64,000 nt of DNA from Centropus unirufus (taxonomy: Eukaryota > Chordata > Aves > Cuculiformes > Centropidae): the NCBI GenBank assembly GCA_013397695.1, contig VYZI01001063.1:17017-81016 (forward strand), given 5' to 3'. A program made the position numbers and the translations under genes. Each line of letters starts with the position of its first letter. The stretch's first letter is position 1. Below the pieces are notes generated by a model, which saw only the letters and a list, made by a program, of their open reading frames with translations, did not search any database and was not told where the DNA came from. This document shows, in pieces, positions 35,001-47,000 of the stretch.

Positions 35001-38000
35001 TGTTTAATCTGAACTTCTCTTTCCAGAAATAAATCATAGAATCATGGAATGGTTTGGATTGGAAGGGACCTCAAAGCCCATCCAGTTCCATCGCCCATGC
35101 CACCACTTCTCTGGACAACCTGTTGTTTAATGAAGGAGGGAGAGGTTTGCCCTTTACCTTCTGATTTTGATCTCTTGTTACTTAGGAGAAGAGCCTGGCA
35201 CCCATCTGGCTCCAACCTCCTTATCGGGAGCTGCGGAGAGCAATGAGGTCTCCCCTCAGCCTCCTCCAGGCTAAGGAACCCCAGCTCCCTCAGCTGCTCC
35301 TCCTAACCCTTGTTCTACATCCCCTTCCTCAGCTCTTTTTCCTTTTCTGGATGTGCTCCAGAAACTCAAGGTCCTTCTTGTACTGAGAGGCCCAAACTGA
35401 CCCCAAGATCTAAGGTGTGGCCTCACCGGCACCAGGAGCAGGGACATGATCTGGCTCCTCTCTTCTCGTTACTGACCCAGAGATAATCGCAGCTTGAAAC
35501 AATTCTTCTCAATTCTTCCATCACAGGAAGGCTTTTAGTACAATAAACTGCTTTTTTTTCCCCTTTGGTGTTCCCACCAGCTGTGTTTAAAATGATTCCT
35601 TTCTTATCCCACCCTTCCTGTGCAGCAGTGCACCCCTGCCCTCTGCCTATGGAAAGTAATCCTTAATTCAGAGGAAAAAAAAAGACAGAAATGTGGTCCC
35701 TGCATCCCATCCCAACAAGCGGGGCCAGCGCTGCGGGCAGTCCCTGTGCCCTGGGAGCTGCCGTGGGGTCCCATGGCTTTGAGCAGAGATTGCAGGGCCG
35801 CTCGGCTGCCCTCCTCCTCCTCCACGCAGTGGGGTGGCAATGCAGGGACTGCTGCTGTGTGCTCCCAGACCGCAGGGACCAGAGGCAGCGTCTGGGGGCC
35901 AGGCAGGAGCAGGACATCTGAAGTCATCAAACGTGGAGCTGCCAGACAGGCAGCAGATCTGCCCCCCTGGGCGTTCAGCGATGGATTTAGTGGTGATGCA
36001 GGCAGCACCAGCTCCAACACAGTCGTGTCTGGGCAATAAATGCCTGACCCTCATCTTCTCTGTAGCATCCTTCTTGTGTTGACTCTTGTACTTATTAAAA
36101 AAGATCTATGGAGACAACTGGTAGTGTCTGCAGGTGGTTTGTGCTCACTCGGAGACGTGATGCTGCTAATACAATGAGCAGGGAATGTCGGGCTCAATTT
36201 TCAGTTCAAGAGACTAAAAAAGAATTCAACTACACCTTGAATTTGAGTAAATGTGAGCCAAAGAGAAACCCTGGGGAGGAGGAGGTGGTGAGTCATAGGA
36301 TCATGAAATAATTTGGGTTGGAAGGGACATCAAAGCCCATCCAGTTCCACCCCTCTGCCATGGGTAGGGACACCTCTCACTGGATCAGGAGGTTCCAAGC
36401 CCCATCCAACCTGGCCTTGAACACCTCCAGGGATGGGGCAGCCCCCACTGCTCTGGGCAACCTGGGCCAGGGCCTCCCCACCCTCATCGTGAATTTCTAA
36501 TGTGCGATGTAAATTTTCCCCCTTCCAATTCAAAGCTATTCCCCCCTTATCCTATCATTCCATGCCCTTGTAAAAAGTCCTCCATCCCCTCCAGCTTTCC
36601 TGCAGCCCCTTGCAGCACTGGAAGCTGCTCTCAGGTCTCCCTGCTGCCTTCTCTTCTCCAGGCTGAACAGCCCAACTCTTTCAGCATGTCCTCATAGCAG
36701 AGGTGTTCCAGTCCTTAGATCCTCTCTGTGGCCTCCTCTGGACCCATTCCAACAGTTCCATCTCTTTCGTGTGTTGGGGATTCCAGAATTGGACAGGGGG
36801 CTCCAGGTGGGGTCTCACCAGAGCGGAGCACCAGGTCGGTGCATCCTGCAGGTTGTCTGTGCCATTCTAAAACTGTAGGGAAGACTTCATTAAGCCCAGT
36901 GCTTTACCCCAGCCAGCGCCTGTAGGATGTTACAGTGGCTAGCAGAGCTTCCCTGGCGCATCCTTTGGGCATCAGTTGGCCCAGGTCAGCGCTGGTGTAG
37001 GCGCACAGGGGGTGCAGCAAAGGCAGTGCTGAGCGTGGCACCACAGGGATTTGGGTGTTGGTGGGGCAAGAAGAACCTAACCCATGCTTCAACCAACGTG
37101 CCCATCCTTTGGACTGGGGTCGGGCTCCTCCCCCTTCCTCGTGCAGCTTCTGTTGTTGCTCCTTGCCACGGTGAGGCTTTTCTTCACGGGGGAGGTTATT
37201 GCCTACGGAGTCACTGTGTGTGATTTCCTGAAGTTTAGCTCAAACACACAGTGAGCTCCTCTTATCATGGTCTGTTAATCCTTCTCCCCACCTTATGCTT
37301 AGGGCAGTGATCAAAGTCAGGAAGAATGATTTGATTTCAAAGGGGAAACAATAGATTTAGTTTTGGTTCAAAGGAAAGAATATCAATTCTGGAAGCCAGG
37401 ATCTGAGGAGCAAGGTTCAACAGTTTTCCAGTTACCAAAAGAAATGAAATCTGAAATGCTTCAGAGAAGCTGGAGCAGCTGAGAAGGTTCAAGCAGGGAT
37501 TGGTGATTCCCAGTCTGGGCATGGGAAGCAGTGTTGATCAGCTCGTTGGGAGCTCGGTGCTGGTAGCGGTGGCAGGAAACTCTGCAGTTCTTGAACAGAA
37601 CCTTTCATCCTCATTGTTATTAATTCCCTTTTTCTTTCTCTTTTTTTTTCAGCATGAAAGACTTTCCAGGTAAGATTTTTATTCTCTTTTATTCTGTTTT
37701 TTCCTATTTAACATTTATTGACAGCCTATTTTGTGTAGGTTTGTGGGTTTCTGGTTCTTCACACCAACAGCATCAGCTGAAGCTGGTATGTGGCTCTCTC
37801 AGCTCAGCTCTTGGACCAGTTTGCTTTCACCTTCTGCTCCTCACATCATTTAACAGCAAGTCTGCAGACAAAAGGCCCTCTGTGCCGTATTAGACCTGGA
37901 GCCCATTTCCACCATGAGGATGAGAGGTCCATGGGAAATTCCTGCCCATTGGGGTCTGGCTGATCCCTGCTGGATTGTTTGCAGTTGTGAAGGGGTGGGG

Positions 38001-41000
38001 GATGCCCATCTGGCAGCAGCGGTGCTGGGGTGGAGCGAGCTGTGAGCCCTCCCAGCACCTCTGCCCAGCTGGGTTAGCCTCAAGTCGCAGCAGGGTGGGC
38101 TGATGCTGCCTGTCCCAGGGTACCGGTGGCTCCATGGTGCTAGGTCTTCATTGCCTTTTAGGTTGGAAGCAGCTCCAAACCCCACCACCAGTGACTCCTC
38201 CTACAGCGACCGTGCCTCCAGCCGCTCCAGTGCCTACACCCGGAGGGAGAACCGGTTGGCTGCCCTCAGCAGCAGAGCAGAGGAGGAGAGCAACAGGGAC
38301 TACAAAAAAGTAGGCTTTTAAAATTGTATTCTTGTTGCTGCGTGCACCTTAGAAGCTGCAGAACCCTGCACTGGAAGCCTTTGGAAAGGAAGGGAAAAAG
38401 TTTATTCCATTGCTTTTGGAAATCACACCGGCCTTTTTCGAAGGTTTCAGCCCTGCAGAGGGTGGGGAAAGGACAAGGGCTGAAAGGACACCATGCAGAC
38501 TCTGGGGGAGGGGGACTGGGGTGTCAGGCTGGAGAGGAGGTTTGAAAGGAGCAATGAAAGATGTTTTCTGTGATCTCTGAGACTTTCAACTTAATCCTTG
38601 AACGGCTGTGATATGGACTGGCACCCACAGCTGCTGTCAGTGCAGGGACAGAAACCAGATTAGATACCCTTAGTTTTGAAATGACCGTGATGCTGAAAAG
38701 CCTCACAGATAAGCACCACCCCTGGCTTTGTGACCACAGCTGCCCAAAAGAGGCAGGCACTGTGTCTGGTTTGTCCCCTTTAAGGGGTAGAAAATCCACT
38801 GCTTTGAAGTAATTAAAGGCAAAAAATCCATTTTGGAGTTGGCTAACACTGTCCTCCCTTCTCTCTGTCTTCAAACTAAAAACACACAAGAGTGAGCAGG
38901 GCATGTTGTGGTTGGGAGCACAACGGCAGCGTGGGTCCAGATCCATCCAGCGCATACAACTTGGTACTTTGCTACGCTTGGTGGTTTGCCTAAATTAAAA
39001 ACATCCCTTCCCTTTGCCTCTGGGCTGTGTCCAAACACCCTACAAAATGAAACAGCTGTTTCCTTGCTGCATATGAATTATGAAAACACGAGAAAAGCAT
39101 CCAGCCCGGTTCTGTTTGCCCTTCCTCCACCAACCCAGCGTGGGGGAGCGCTAACCTTGCAGCCGCCTCTGCTCAGGGCTGAGGCAGCAGAACTGGGTCT
39201 GTGCGGGCCCCCAAAGAGCAGCCTGGTTAACTGAGGCCTCCTCTGTTCCCCTTCAGCTGTACGAAAGCGCCCTGTCTGAAAACCAAAAACTGAAGTCAAA
39301 ACTGCAAGAAGCCCAGCTTGAGCTGGCCGACATCAAATCCAAGTTGGAAAAAGCAACCCAGGTGAGGTAAAAACTGGCACCCAGGCTGGAAAATCTCAGT
39401 GCCGGCCCACAACAAGCCGTGTGTGTTCCAGCATGGGGAAGGATTTATCCTGGGGCGGGGAGGGAAGATGCTACAGAGGGTACTGGTATTTCTCACAGAA
39501 ATAAGAGTGATTCTCTACAGACTCCCTCTGCTCCAGGCAAGTGCAGCTGAGGGCTCTCTAGGCCTTTGCACTGCATCCTGTGAATGCCTCTGTTTTAATA
39601 GCTTTCTAATTTTAATTTACATAGCAGAAACAGGAGAAAACTTCTGACCGGTCCAGCATGCTGGAGATGGAGAAGCGGGTACGTGTCTCTGCTTTCTTCT
39701 GGGTCTCAATCTCTGCCTCGGGTTGCTCCGCGGGGCACAGTAATGAAGGAAAGTGTTAATTAGAAGATAAGTTATATCCTTGCCTTATGGAGCAGCACAC
39801 AGTGGTAATTGTGTTCTGACCTTTTCAGTCTCAGGCTTTTCAGATCTCTTTGCACATCAGCTCAGTTCTGATTTCTTTCTCTTGCTATAGGAAGCTACAG
39901 ACCAACGTGTCATATCGCACTAAGGGCTCGTTGGGCCCCTTTGCTTTGCGTTCTTGATCCTTATAAATACAGGCTGAGCTTGGGGAGAGGAGGTGGGAAC
40001 AAGGCAAAACACCAACAGGGTGTCTGTCTTGTCATTATACTTGAAATGTGAATGTCTGAGTGCTCCTTCCCCTGCACTGGTCAGGTTCTTTGCAGTAAGC
40101 TAAGCTGAACAGGCAGGGTCTGGCTAAATCTCTGCCTTAAGTGCCCATTGCTTCAGTCAGCTCGGAAGGGACCCAAGGAGACCTGTAGGACATCCCAGCA
40201 GGGTTAACCAGGTCATCCAGGGCTTTGTCCCATCGTTCCATGAAAGCCTCCGAGTGCTGTGTTTCCACAGCTCCTTTTTTCCAGTTCTGAATTACCCTCA
40301 TAGGGATGTTGATTTTCCTTCTATTTGGTCAGAACCTCTCTGCTCCAGCCCATGGCCATTACCTCTCATTCTTCTACCACGTAGCTCTGGTTAATTAAAG
40401 CTGGAGCCTGGCTCTGAGTTCTCAGTGGCATCCACTTACACATTGCAGGGTCACCTGAAGCAGAGCTGCCTCCTGAAGTGTTTCATCTCCAGAATTGTTA
40501 GGAGCTTTGCTGGATGGTTGAACCATGTGTTTAAATTCAATTCCTGCCATGAAAGACATCAATTATTTATGTGTCAATACTTCTCAGGGTTTGCCAGGTG
40601 TAGTCCAGAGGAGGTGATGTTCAGGCTCCCTTTGGACAGAGTTAGGTAGGGCACATCAGCTCTTGGTACCAGGCTGTGATGGAGCTACCAGCACAGGCTC
40701 CAGGTTTGTTGAAGTTACCAAGGCTGCTGGAGCTGAGCTGGTGCTCAGGCCATGGCCCTGCCATGTGAGCTCAGCTGAGCATCTCTGCGCCGATCTGAAG
40801 GCCCAGACTGAGGTTCTCAAAGCCATGATCTGAGTGGACCTGGCTCCCAGGTGTCAGACTGGGCTAGATGATAGCACAGAGGCATCACTGTTGCTTTGAA
40901 CATATCTGCTGGGAGAAGTCAGGACACGGGTGAGACTTTTCTTTGGAGGAGAGAGGTGTGGTGGTGAGAGCATTAGTTCTGCTCAGACATCCCCAACCTG

Positions 41001-44000
41001 AGGGAGCTCACACCACACGTCCCACCTCCCACCCATGAGATGCTTCCAAGGTGGGGCAACATCCTGCATTGCTTTTGTTGGATTAGGCCCACAACAGCCA
41101 TAAACACAGATTTCTTAGAGAAAAAGAAGTACTTGACTGTTCTCAGCGAAGGTGACATTGACTGTTTCCAGGACAGCTTCTGCATTTTGCACTGACAAGT
41201 CCCTGGATGAGGTGTGTCCATCACCCATGGCCATGCTGTGTTTCTCTCACTCTCCTGGCCTTGTGTTTCCTTGCGGAGGGCACAGGGGTGTGGCAGAGAG
41301 TGTAAAGCCTGTTCCTGACCCGTGTTTGCTGTTTCCTCCTGCTCAGTGTGCTTTTCTGGGGCAGTTTGATCCCCCTCGTGTTGAACACTTCACTGACGGG
41401 GCCCAGGTGTCCCCCTCTAGGCTGTCCACTGAGGACACTGCCGCATTCCTGTGGCAGAGCCTACCTCTGCCCTGGTTGGTTTCCAGAATATACCGAAAGC
41501 AGCTCTGAAAGCTTTACAGCTTTGAGGCCCTAAATTAATGTGGGAAAAGCAGAATTTCCAGGGTCCTCTCCCTGTTCTCTGTTTCTGATTTGACAGGCTC
41601 GGTGAGGTTTGTCATTGCCCACTTTAGCGGGTGCAGTTCAATCCGTGGCTTCAGCTACAGAACCCAAAATCACATCAGCAAGCCCTGAAAATTGGTATCA
41701 CTAAAGGAGCAGGGGTAGTTCAATTGAAGGAGTGCGAGGAGAGCTCAGGATCTGCCCAAATGGGCAGAATGGAATGGAATGTTTTTCTTCTAAATACTCG
41801 TGACGGTCTTTGTTATGAATCCTTGCACACAGGAGAAGCGAGCCCTGGAGCGGAAACTCTCTGAAATGGAAGAGGAGATGAAGGTAGGAAATCATCTATT
41901 CACACTTCTGGGGGCTGTGGTTTGCATTAATGCCTTTTGGGACTGTCACCCAGGAAGAGGATATGAAAGGGGCACATGGGAAGGGCCTCCTGTTACCTCT
42001 GTGTTCTTTGTGCAGTCAGAACTTCCCTTAATGGCCACATTCTCCAAGCATTAAACACTACTAAATTGTCTTTTTATTGTTGATCTGGTTGCACCATGTG
42101 TTTAATTCGTTATGCTGTTTGATCCAAGAACTGTGAAAGCTGTTCTTCCTATTTGCTTTCCAAAACTAAACTAACCTGTTGTGGCGTCGATGGGTTTCAG
42201 TGTGCTGATCCTCTGTGCTCTGAATAGTCTGCGGCCCAAGTTAAGCCGTTGGGGTTCTCTCCGGATGGGTAAGGAGACAAAGCTGGCTTTTGAGATCACA
42301 CGCACAGCAGGAAAAGACACAGAGCGGCTGGGTTTCTGTGCTGCCTCCCTAACGCATGGCCCTGGAAGGCTGTGTCAGTAACGGGCCCAGGGTAGATGTC
42401 GGCAAAGAGGAATTTGTTTCCAGATGAGATGTGCAGCATGGCTTGCTGTCACAGACATCCACCACCGACTGCCCCTTCGCGTTCTCCCTCTCGTGGCATC
42501 GCTTCCAAGGATGGTTCTCCGGCTGTGGCCGGGATGCCCTGCGAGCACAGGGCAAGTGGGGAGCACTGCAGAGCAGGAGGCAGCGTGCTTTGCCACCTGA
42601 GTTCACCTAAAACTTCACACTGGTTGTGCCGCGTTGTACACGATATCTGAATGTTCGTGTTCCCAGAATGCCTTTCCCTCCTTTGCTCTGTGCCCTGGGC
42701 TTCCACTCCCTTTGAGCATGACCCAGGTAAGACCAAACTGCTTTAAGGACAGACTCCAAGTGGGAGCTCTGAGCTCTCTCAGCACAGTGCACTACTGGAA
42801 ATCATTTTCTGCCATCCTGGAGGAGGTTCTAAGTTGATGTTTCTATTTGAAGATTCATGTATTTACCAAGCACACACCTTTGAAAGGGCCTGTTGGCTTG
42901 CGCTGCATCTTCTGCTGCAATGAGTAGCAGAACGATTTGATGGAGTCTTCCTCTAAAGGCTCTCTTGTTCTTTCACAGAGGAGAAAATAAGTGTAAATGT
43001 GCTAGCCAGAAAGAAAGTACTGAATATGCCTAAATTCTTTGTTCGCTGAACAGGAAGCAACTTTTAACTCCAGAGAAACCTTCCTGTGATTACGGAAACA
43101 TGGCCTTCAGGAGCAAGTGCAGACAGTAGCAGTTGTGTTGTTTCCTCAGCTATGGAGATCGCTCTGCAAACCAGCTCAGTCCATGGAGTGAAAAGACAAA
43201 TTGGTGTCCTCTAGTGGCCTGTCTCGCATCAGTTCTGAAAGCAATTAATGAAAGGGTCCGTAGGAACTGTTGGGCATAGCCAAAGTGCCACTGGTTTGAG
43301 TGGTTCGGAGCTGCAGGATGGTGGAAGCCAAGGTGGTGCAAAAGGAGAAGCACTGCAAGAAGTTTGCTGTGCTCTGATATTGCCCAGGGAGATATGCTGG
43401 ACGCGTGAGTTAAAGGAGCTGGGATTTAGCTGAAAGTGGGCTATCAGGTACTTACTGCCTGCTCTCTGCTCTGTTCCTGCTGCTCTGAACAACCACGATG
43501 GCCTTTAGTTAATAGAAAGACTTGGAGTTAAACAATATCCTTTCTAAGGTGCCACCGCCTTTCTACTAGCAAATCCACCAGTTTCCTTTCACGTGGAGAG
43601 CAGCAAGGTCAACAGCTGAGCACACCAGGTTCTCAGGGCTTGGGTGATGACTGCTGGGTTTGGTGTTCTTCCCACTGGCCTTTGACCCTGGATTGTCAGT
43701 GTCCTGTTCTGTGCATCCTGTGTCCTGGCCAGGGCTTTCCTCTTCTTGCAGACTTCATAGGAAGAGGAGACAAAGCATTGGTCACAGGATGGTCCTGGGC
43801 TTCTGTGATAGATGCATTGGATCACAGAATTGCTTGGTTGGAAAAGTCCTTTGAGATCATCGAGTCCGTGTCCACTACTGAACCAGATCCCTGAGCACCT
43901 CATCCTCCTGTCTTTTAAACCCCTCCAGGAATGGGGACTCCACCAGTGCCCTTGGCAGCCTGTACTCAGGCTATGCTTGAGGTCACAAGCTTTGTTCCTT

Positions 44001-47000
44001 TTGTGAGTTTAACTCCTGCTAAGAAAGCAATCAAGAAACGGAGAAGAGCAGGACAAACTTGTCAATCTCAAGAGCTCCTTGGTGCCAGAGCTACTCCTGC
44101 AGACCTGCTTTTGCAAAGGCAACAGAGCAGTGCAGCGTTATCCAAAGAGACTGCAGAGTTTGCGGATACAGCATCTTGGCTGAGGAAGGAAGGAAAATTA
44201 GCATTTGCTCTGAATGAATTCAATGCCAAGTGCCTGAGGTCCCACCTTAACACAGCAATTTTTCTTGAAGGTCACAGGAGCTGCTTTATTCCATAGCAGC
44301 ACCAAACCTCCTGTCTTTGTACGTGGTGCCCGCTCTGGGCATTGTTTTTTCCCCTGACACTGCAGGCACAAAACCCTTTAAGTGAAGGCAGGTACAGCTG
44401 AACGGAGAAACCTGCTGTCTGTGAGCCAAGTATCAAGCAGAGTGATAAGCAATCACAGTGGTATCATCCAGATCCTGGTCTTTGCCCTTGGCTTCAGTCC
44501 CAGCTTCCTGGCCTTTGCTAGGTGTCTTGGATAAAGAGAAGGCTGTCCTGCCTGCAGCACACACACAGTTTTACACCAGTGATCCTTTTTATCAGCTGTT
44601 GCAGCGTGCAGAGGCTGAGCTGTGTCTGATCGTGCCCTGCTGGGCTTCCATGCTATATTGGCATGGAAAAATAAAGGTGGTCTCTAAAGCGGTCCAAATT
44701 CTTTCCATCCACATAACATGACACCCCCTTTTACATTTTTGATGTTTGATGTTTTCTGCAGCCAGAAACTCAGCTATGTTCCCTGTGATAAAACAGAGGA
44801 CTTCTGGTACCCATGATGCCACCAAAAGAGATGACTCTTACAGTAGGAAACATCCTCCAGCAGCTCCGGGTGGGATTTAGCACAGAACAGACACGTGGTG
44901 TCCGTCAGGGCAGCCAAGCCCAGCTTGAGCAGGTTGTGGGATGGATGGATGGATGGATGGATGGATGGATGGATGGATGGATGGATGGATGGATGGACGG
45001 ACAGACGGACGGATGGATGGATTCACTGCCGAGATGGCCCTGAAGCTTTCCTGCACTTTGTTGGCCTTGGCCCTGCCTCGGGACCTGCTGATTTATCCAG
45101 TGTCAGAATTGCTGTGGCATAGTCCAAGTAGCAGGAGCTGCATTGTCAGTTTGGTGCCCTCAGGATGGTCAAACCCCATCCTTTGCTGCTTCCCTGTACT
45201 CACTTATGTTGCTTCTGTTGGGTTTGCAGGGCTGTTGGACATGTATTCCTCAATGGGGAGCAGAGGTAGTGCTTTTGGGTAGCTGAGAATTGAGCTGAGA
45301 GATGGATGCTGCATGAAGCACTTCTCTTTTGTTCAGGAATGAGCCCTGGGAAAAAAGGTCCTGGGATGCAGCAGGTTCCTTGCCAAATGCAGCTACCTCC
45401 ATGTCATGCAACGTAGGAGGGAGTTCATGCAGGTTCTTTGTATCACAGTAGATTTGCCGGTGCTGCTTCTGTTTGAGGACAGACCGTGATGTCCCTTTGA
45501 GCCGTTTCTGCTAATGAAAAGGCAGAAAGGAATCCCCTCCCCAGCAGACCCTTTCCTCCATCTCCTCCCTCCCGTTGAAGCTCACAAGTAAGAGGATGCA
45601 GGGAAGAGCACATTGGTTTGTGGAGCTGGTGTGGTTCTGGGCTGGGATTTTTTCACTTGAACCTAAACCCATGCTCCTCACGGACGTTTCCCTTCCTGCC
45701 TCCCCCCTGCCCTCTCTCAGTGCTCCCTCCACGGTGGAAGAGGGCGCCTTGTTCACATGGCCCTCCTGCCCAACGAGCCGATGAGAGGGAGGAGGGGTGG
45801 AACACTGCTCAGAAAGCAGCTCTGCAGCCCTCAGCGTGTTCTGGCGCTGCTTGGTATCAATCTCCAGTGTGTGGTTTCACTGGGAAAAACGTTGTCCTGG
45901 TGGCAGTGGTGATGTCTGCATGGGCCATTCCCATTTTGGTTTTCTTGTTGCTTTTATGTGCTGTATCTCCCATTGCCACCCTCCTGGTGCTTGTCCCAGC
46001 TTCCTGCTGCCTGTCCTTCGCCCGCTTGCTTCCTTTGTCACCAAGAATGCCATGTTTCCCCCTGCCTCCCATGCACAATGCTGTCCTTCAGGCTCTTCTA
46101 GCTAAAAGGAGCAGTTTAAGGTTCTGACTGTTCACCTCTGAAGATCAGAGACAAACTGAGCCCCGTGACAGAGAAGAGTTGAGTGTGGTCAGGGATGAAA
46201 AGCACACACACGCCCCAGACCTTTTGGCAGGAACCAAAGCCTGAACAGAGCCAGGAGCCGTCGTTCAGGTGCCACAGGGATGAGGGATGTGAGCAGAGGT
46301 GGTACACGTCATGGTTGTCTGCTGTAGGACAGGGACACTTAACTGTGCCTTTTAAAGCCTCCCAGGGAGCTCTGATCAACATTTGTTACACAAGACCACT
46401 TCAGCTTTCAGAGATCTGTGAAGAAAAGGAGTTGTAAAGCAATTGTCAGTCAACAGCAGGGTTTTCAGAGGCTGAGTAGGTGGAAAGTCAGTAGTGATGG
46501 CTCTCAGGGGAGTTTCCAAGTCCAGGGCTCTGGGTAAGCTAGAATATAGCCTGCAAGAGACTGTCCTGCTTTGTGGGGGGAAATCCCTTTATTTGACCTT
46601 TCTGAAGGCTTTGGGGGAGGGCTGGAGAAAGGGATGGCTCCCAAAACCCCCTCAGTGTCTTGCAAGGCTTTCCCCATACGCATGGGAGCTGCTGCCCATA
46701 CAGCACTCACTGCTACTCATTCTTCTTTTATTTCTCTTTCTTTCCTTCCCTGTCTGTGGACTAAATTCATGTTTCTGTCCCCTTTTGTCTCCGTCGTGCG
46801 TGTTCTCTGTGTTTTTCTGTCCCCTCCTCTCACTCTCTGCAGAATCTCCACCAGCTCAAACAGATTCACACTCTGAGGCAGATGAATGAGCAACTGCTGG
46901 CTGAAAACAGGGCTCTGACCCGGGTTGTAGCCAGACTCTCTCTGCCTCCCAAGCCCTCCGAATCAGAGGAGCTGTAGCTGCTTTCCCTCCGGCTCATCTC

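Larger units (their letters stand above)
24438..37652 (+). other. PPP1R12B: PPP1R12B large intron, second part
   Basis: No coding exon is recognised between the M20 first exon and the microexon. CR1 fragments lie at 27261-27810, 28766-29442, 30311-30790, 31871-32152, 33309-33700, 35034-35462 and 36293-36830. A short (GGT)n stretch follows the M20 donor at 24504-24520. The remaining sequence is unique with no feature I can name. Confidence 0.8.
41884..46842 (+). other. PPP1R12B: PPP1R12B intron before the proximal last exon
   Basis: A 5-kb stretch with one CR1-Y-like fragment (43821-43970) and a tetranucleotide microsatellite (44937-45022). It ends in a strong C/T tract (about 46800-46840) in front of the alternative last exon. 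Nothing else is recognised. Confidence 0.8.

Noticed and set aside
44895..45282. ORFs with MDGWMDGW repeats
   Set aside because: Translation of the TGGA microsatellite.
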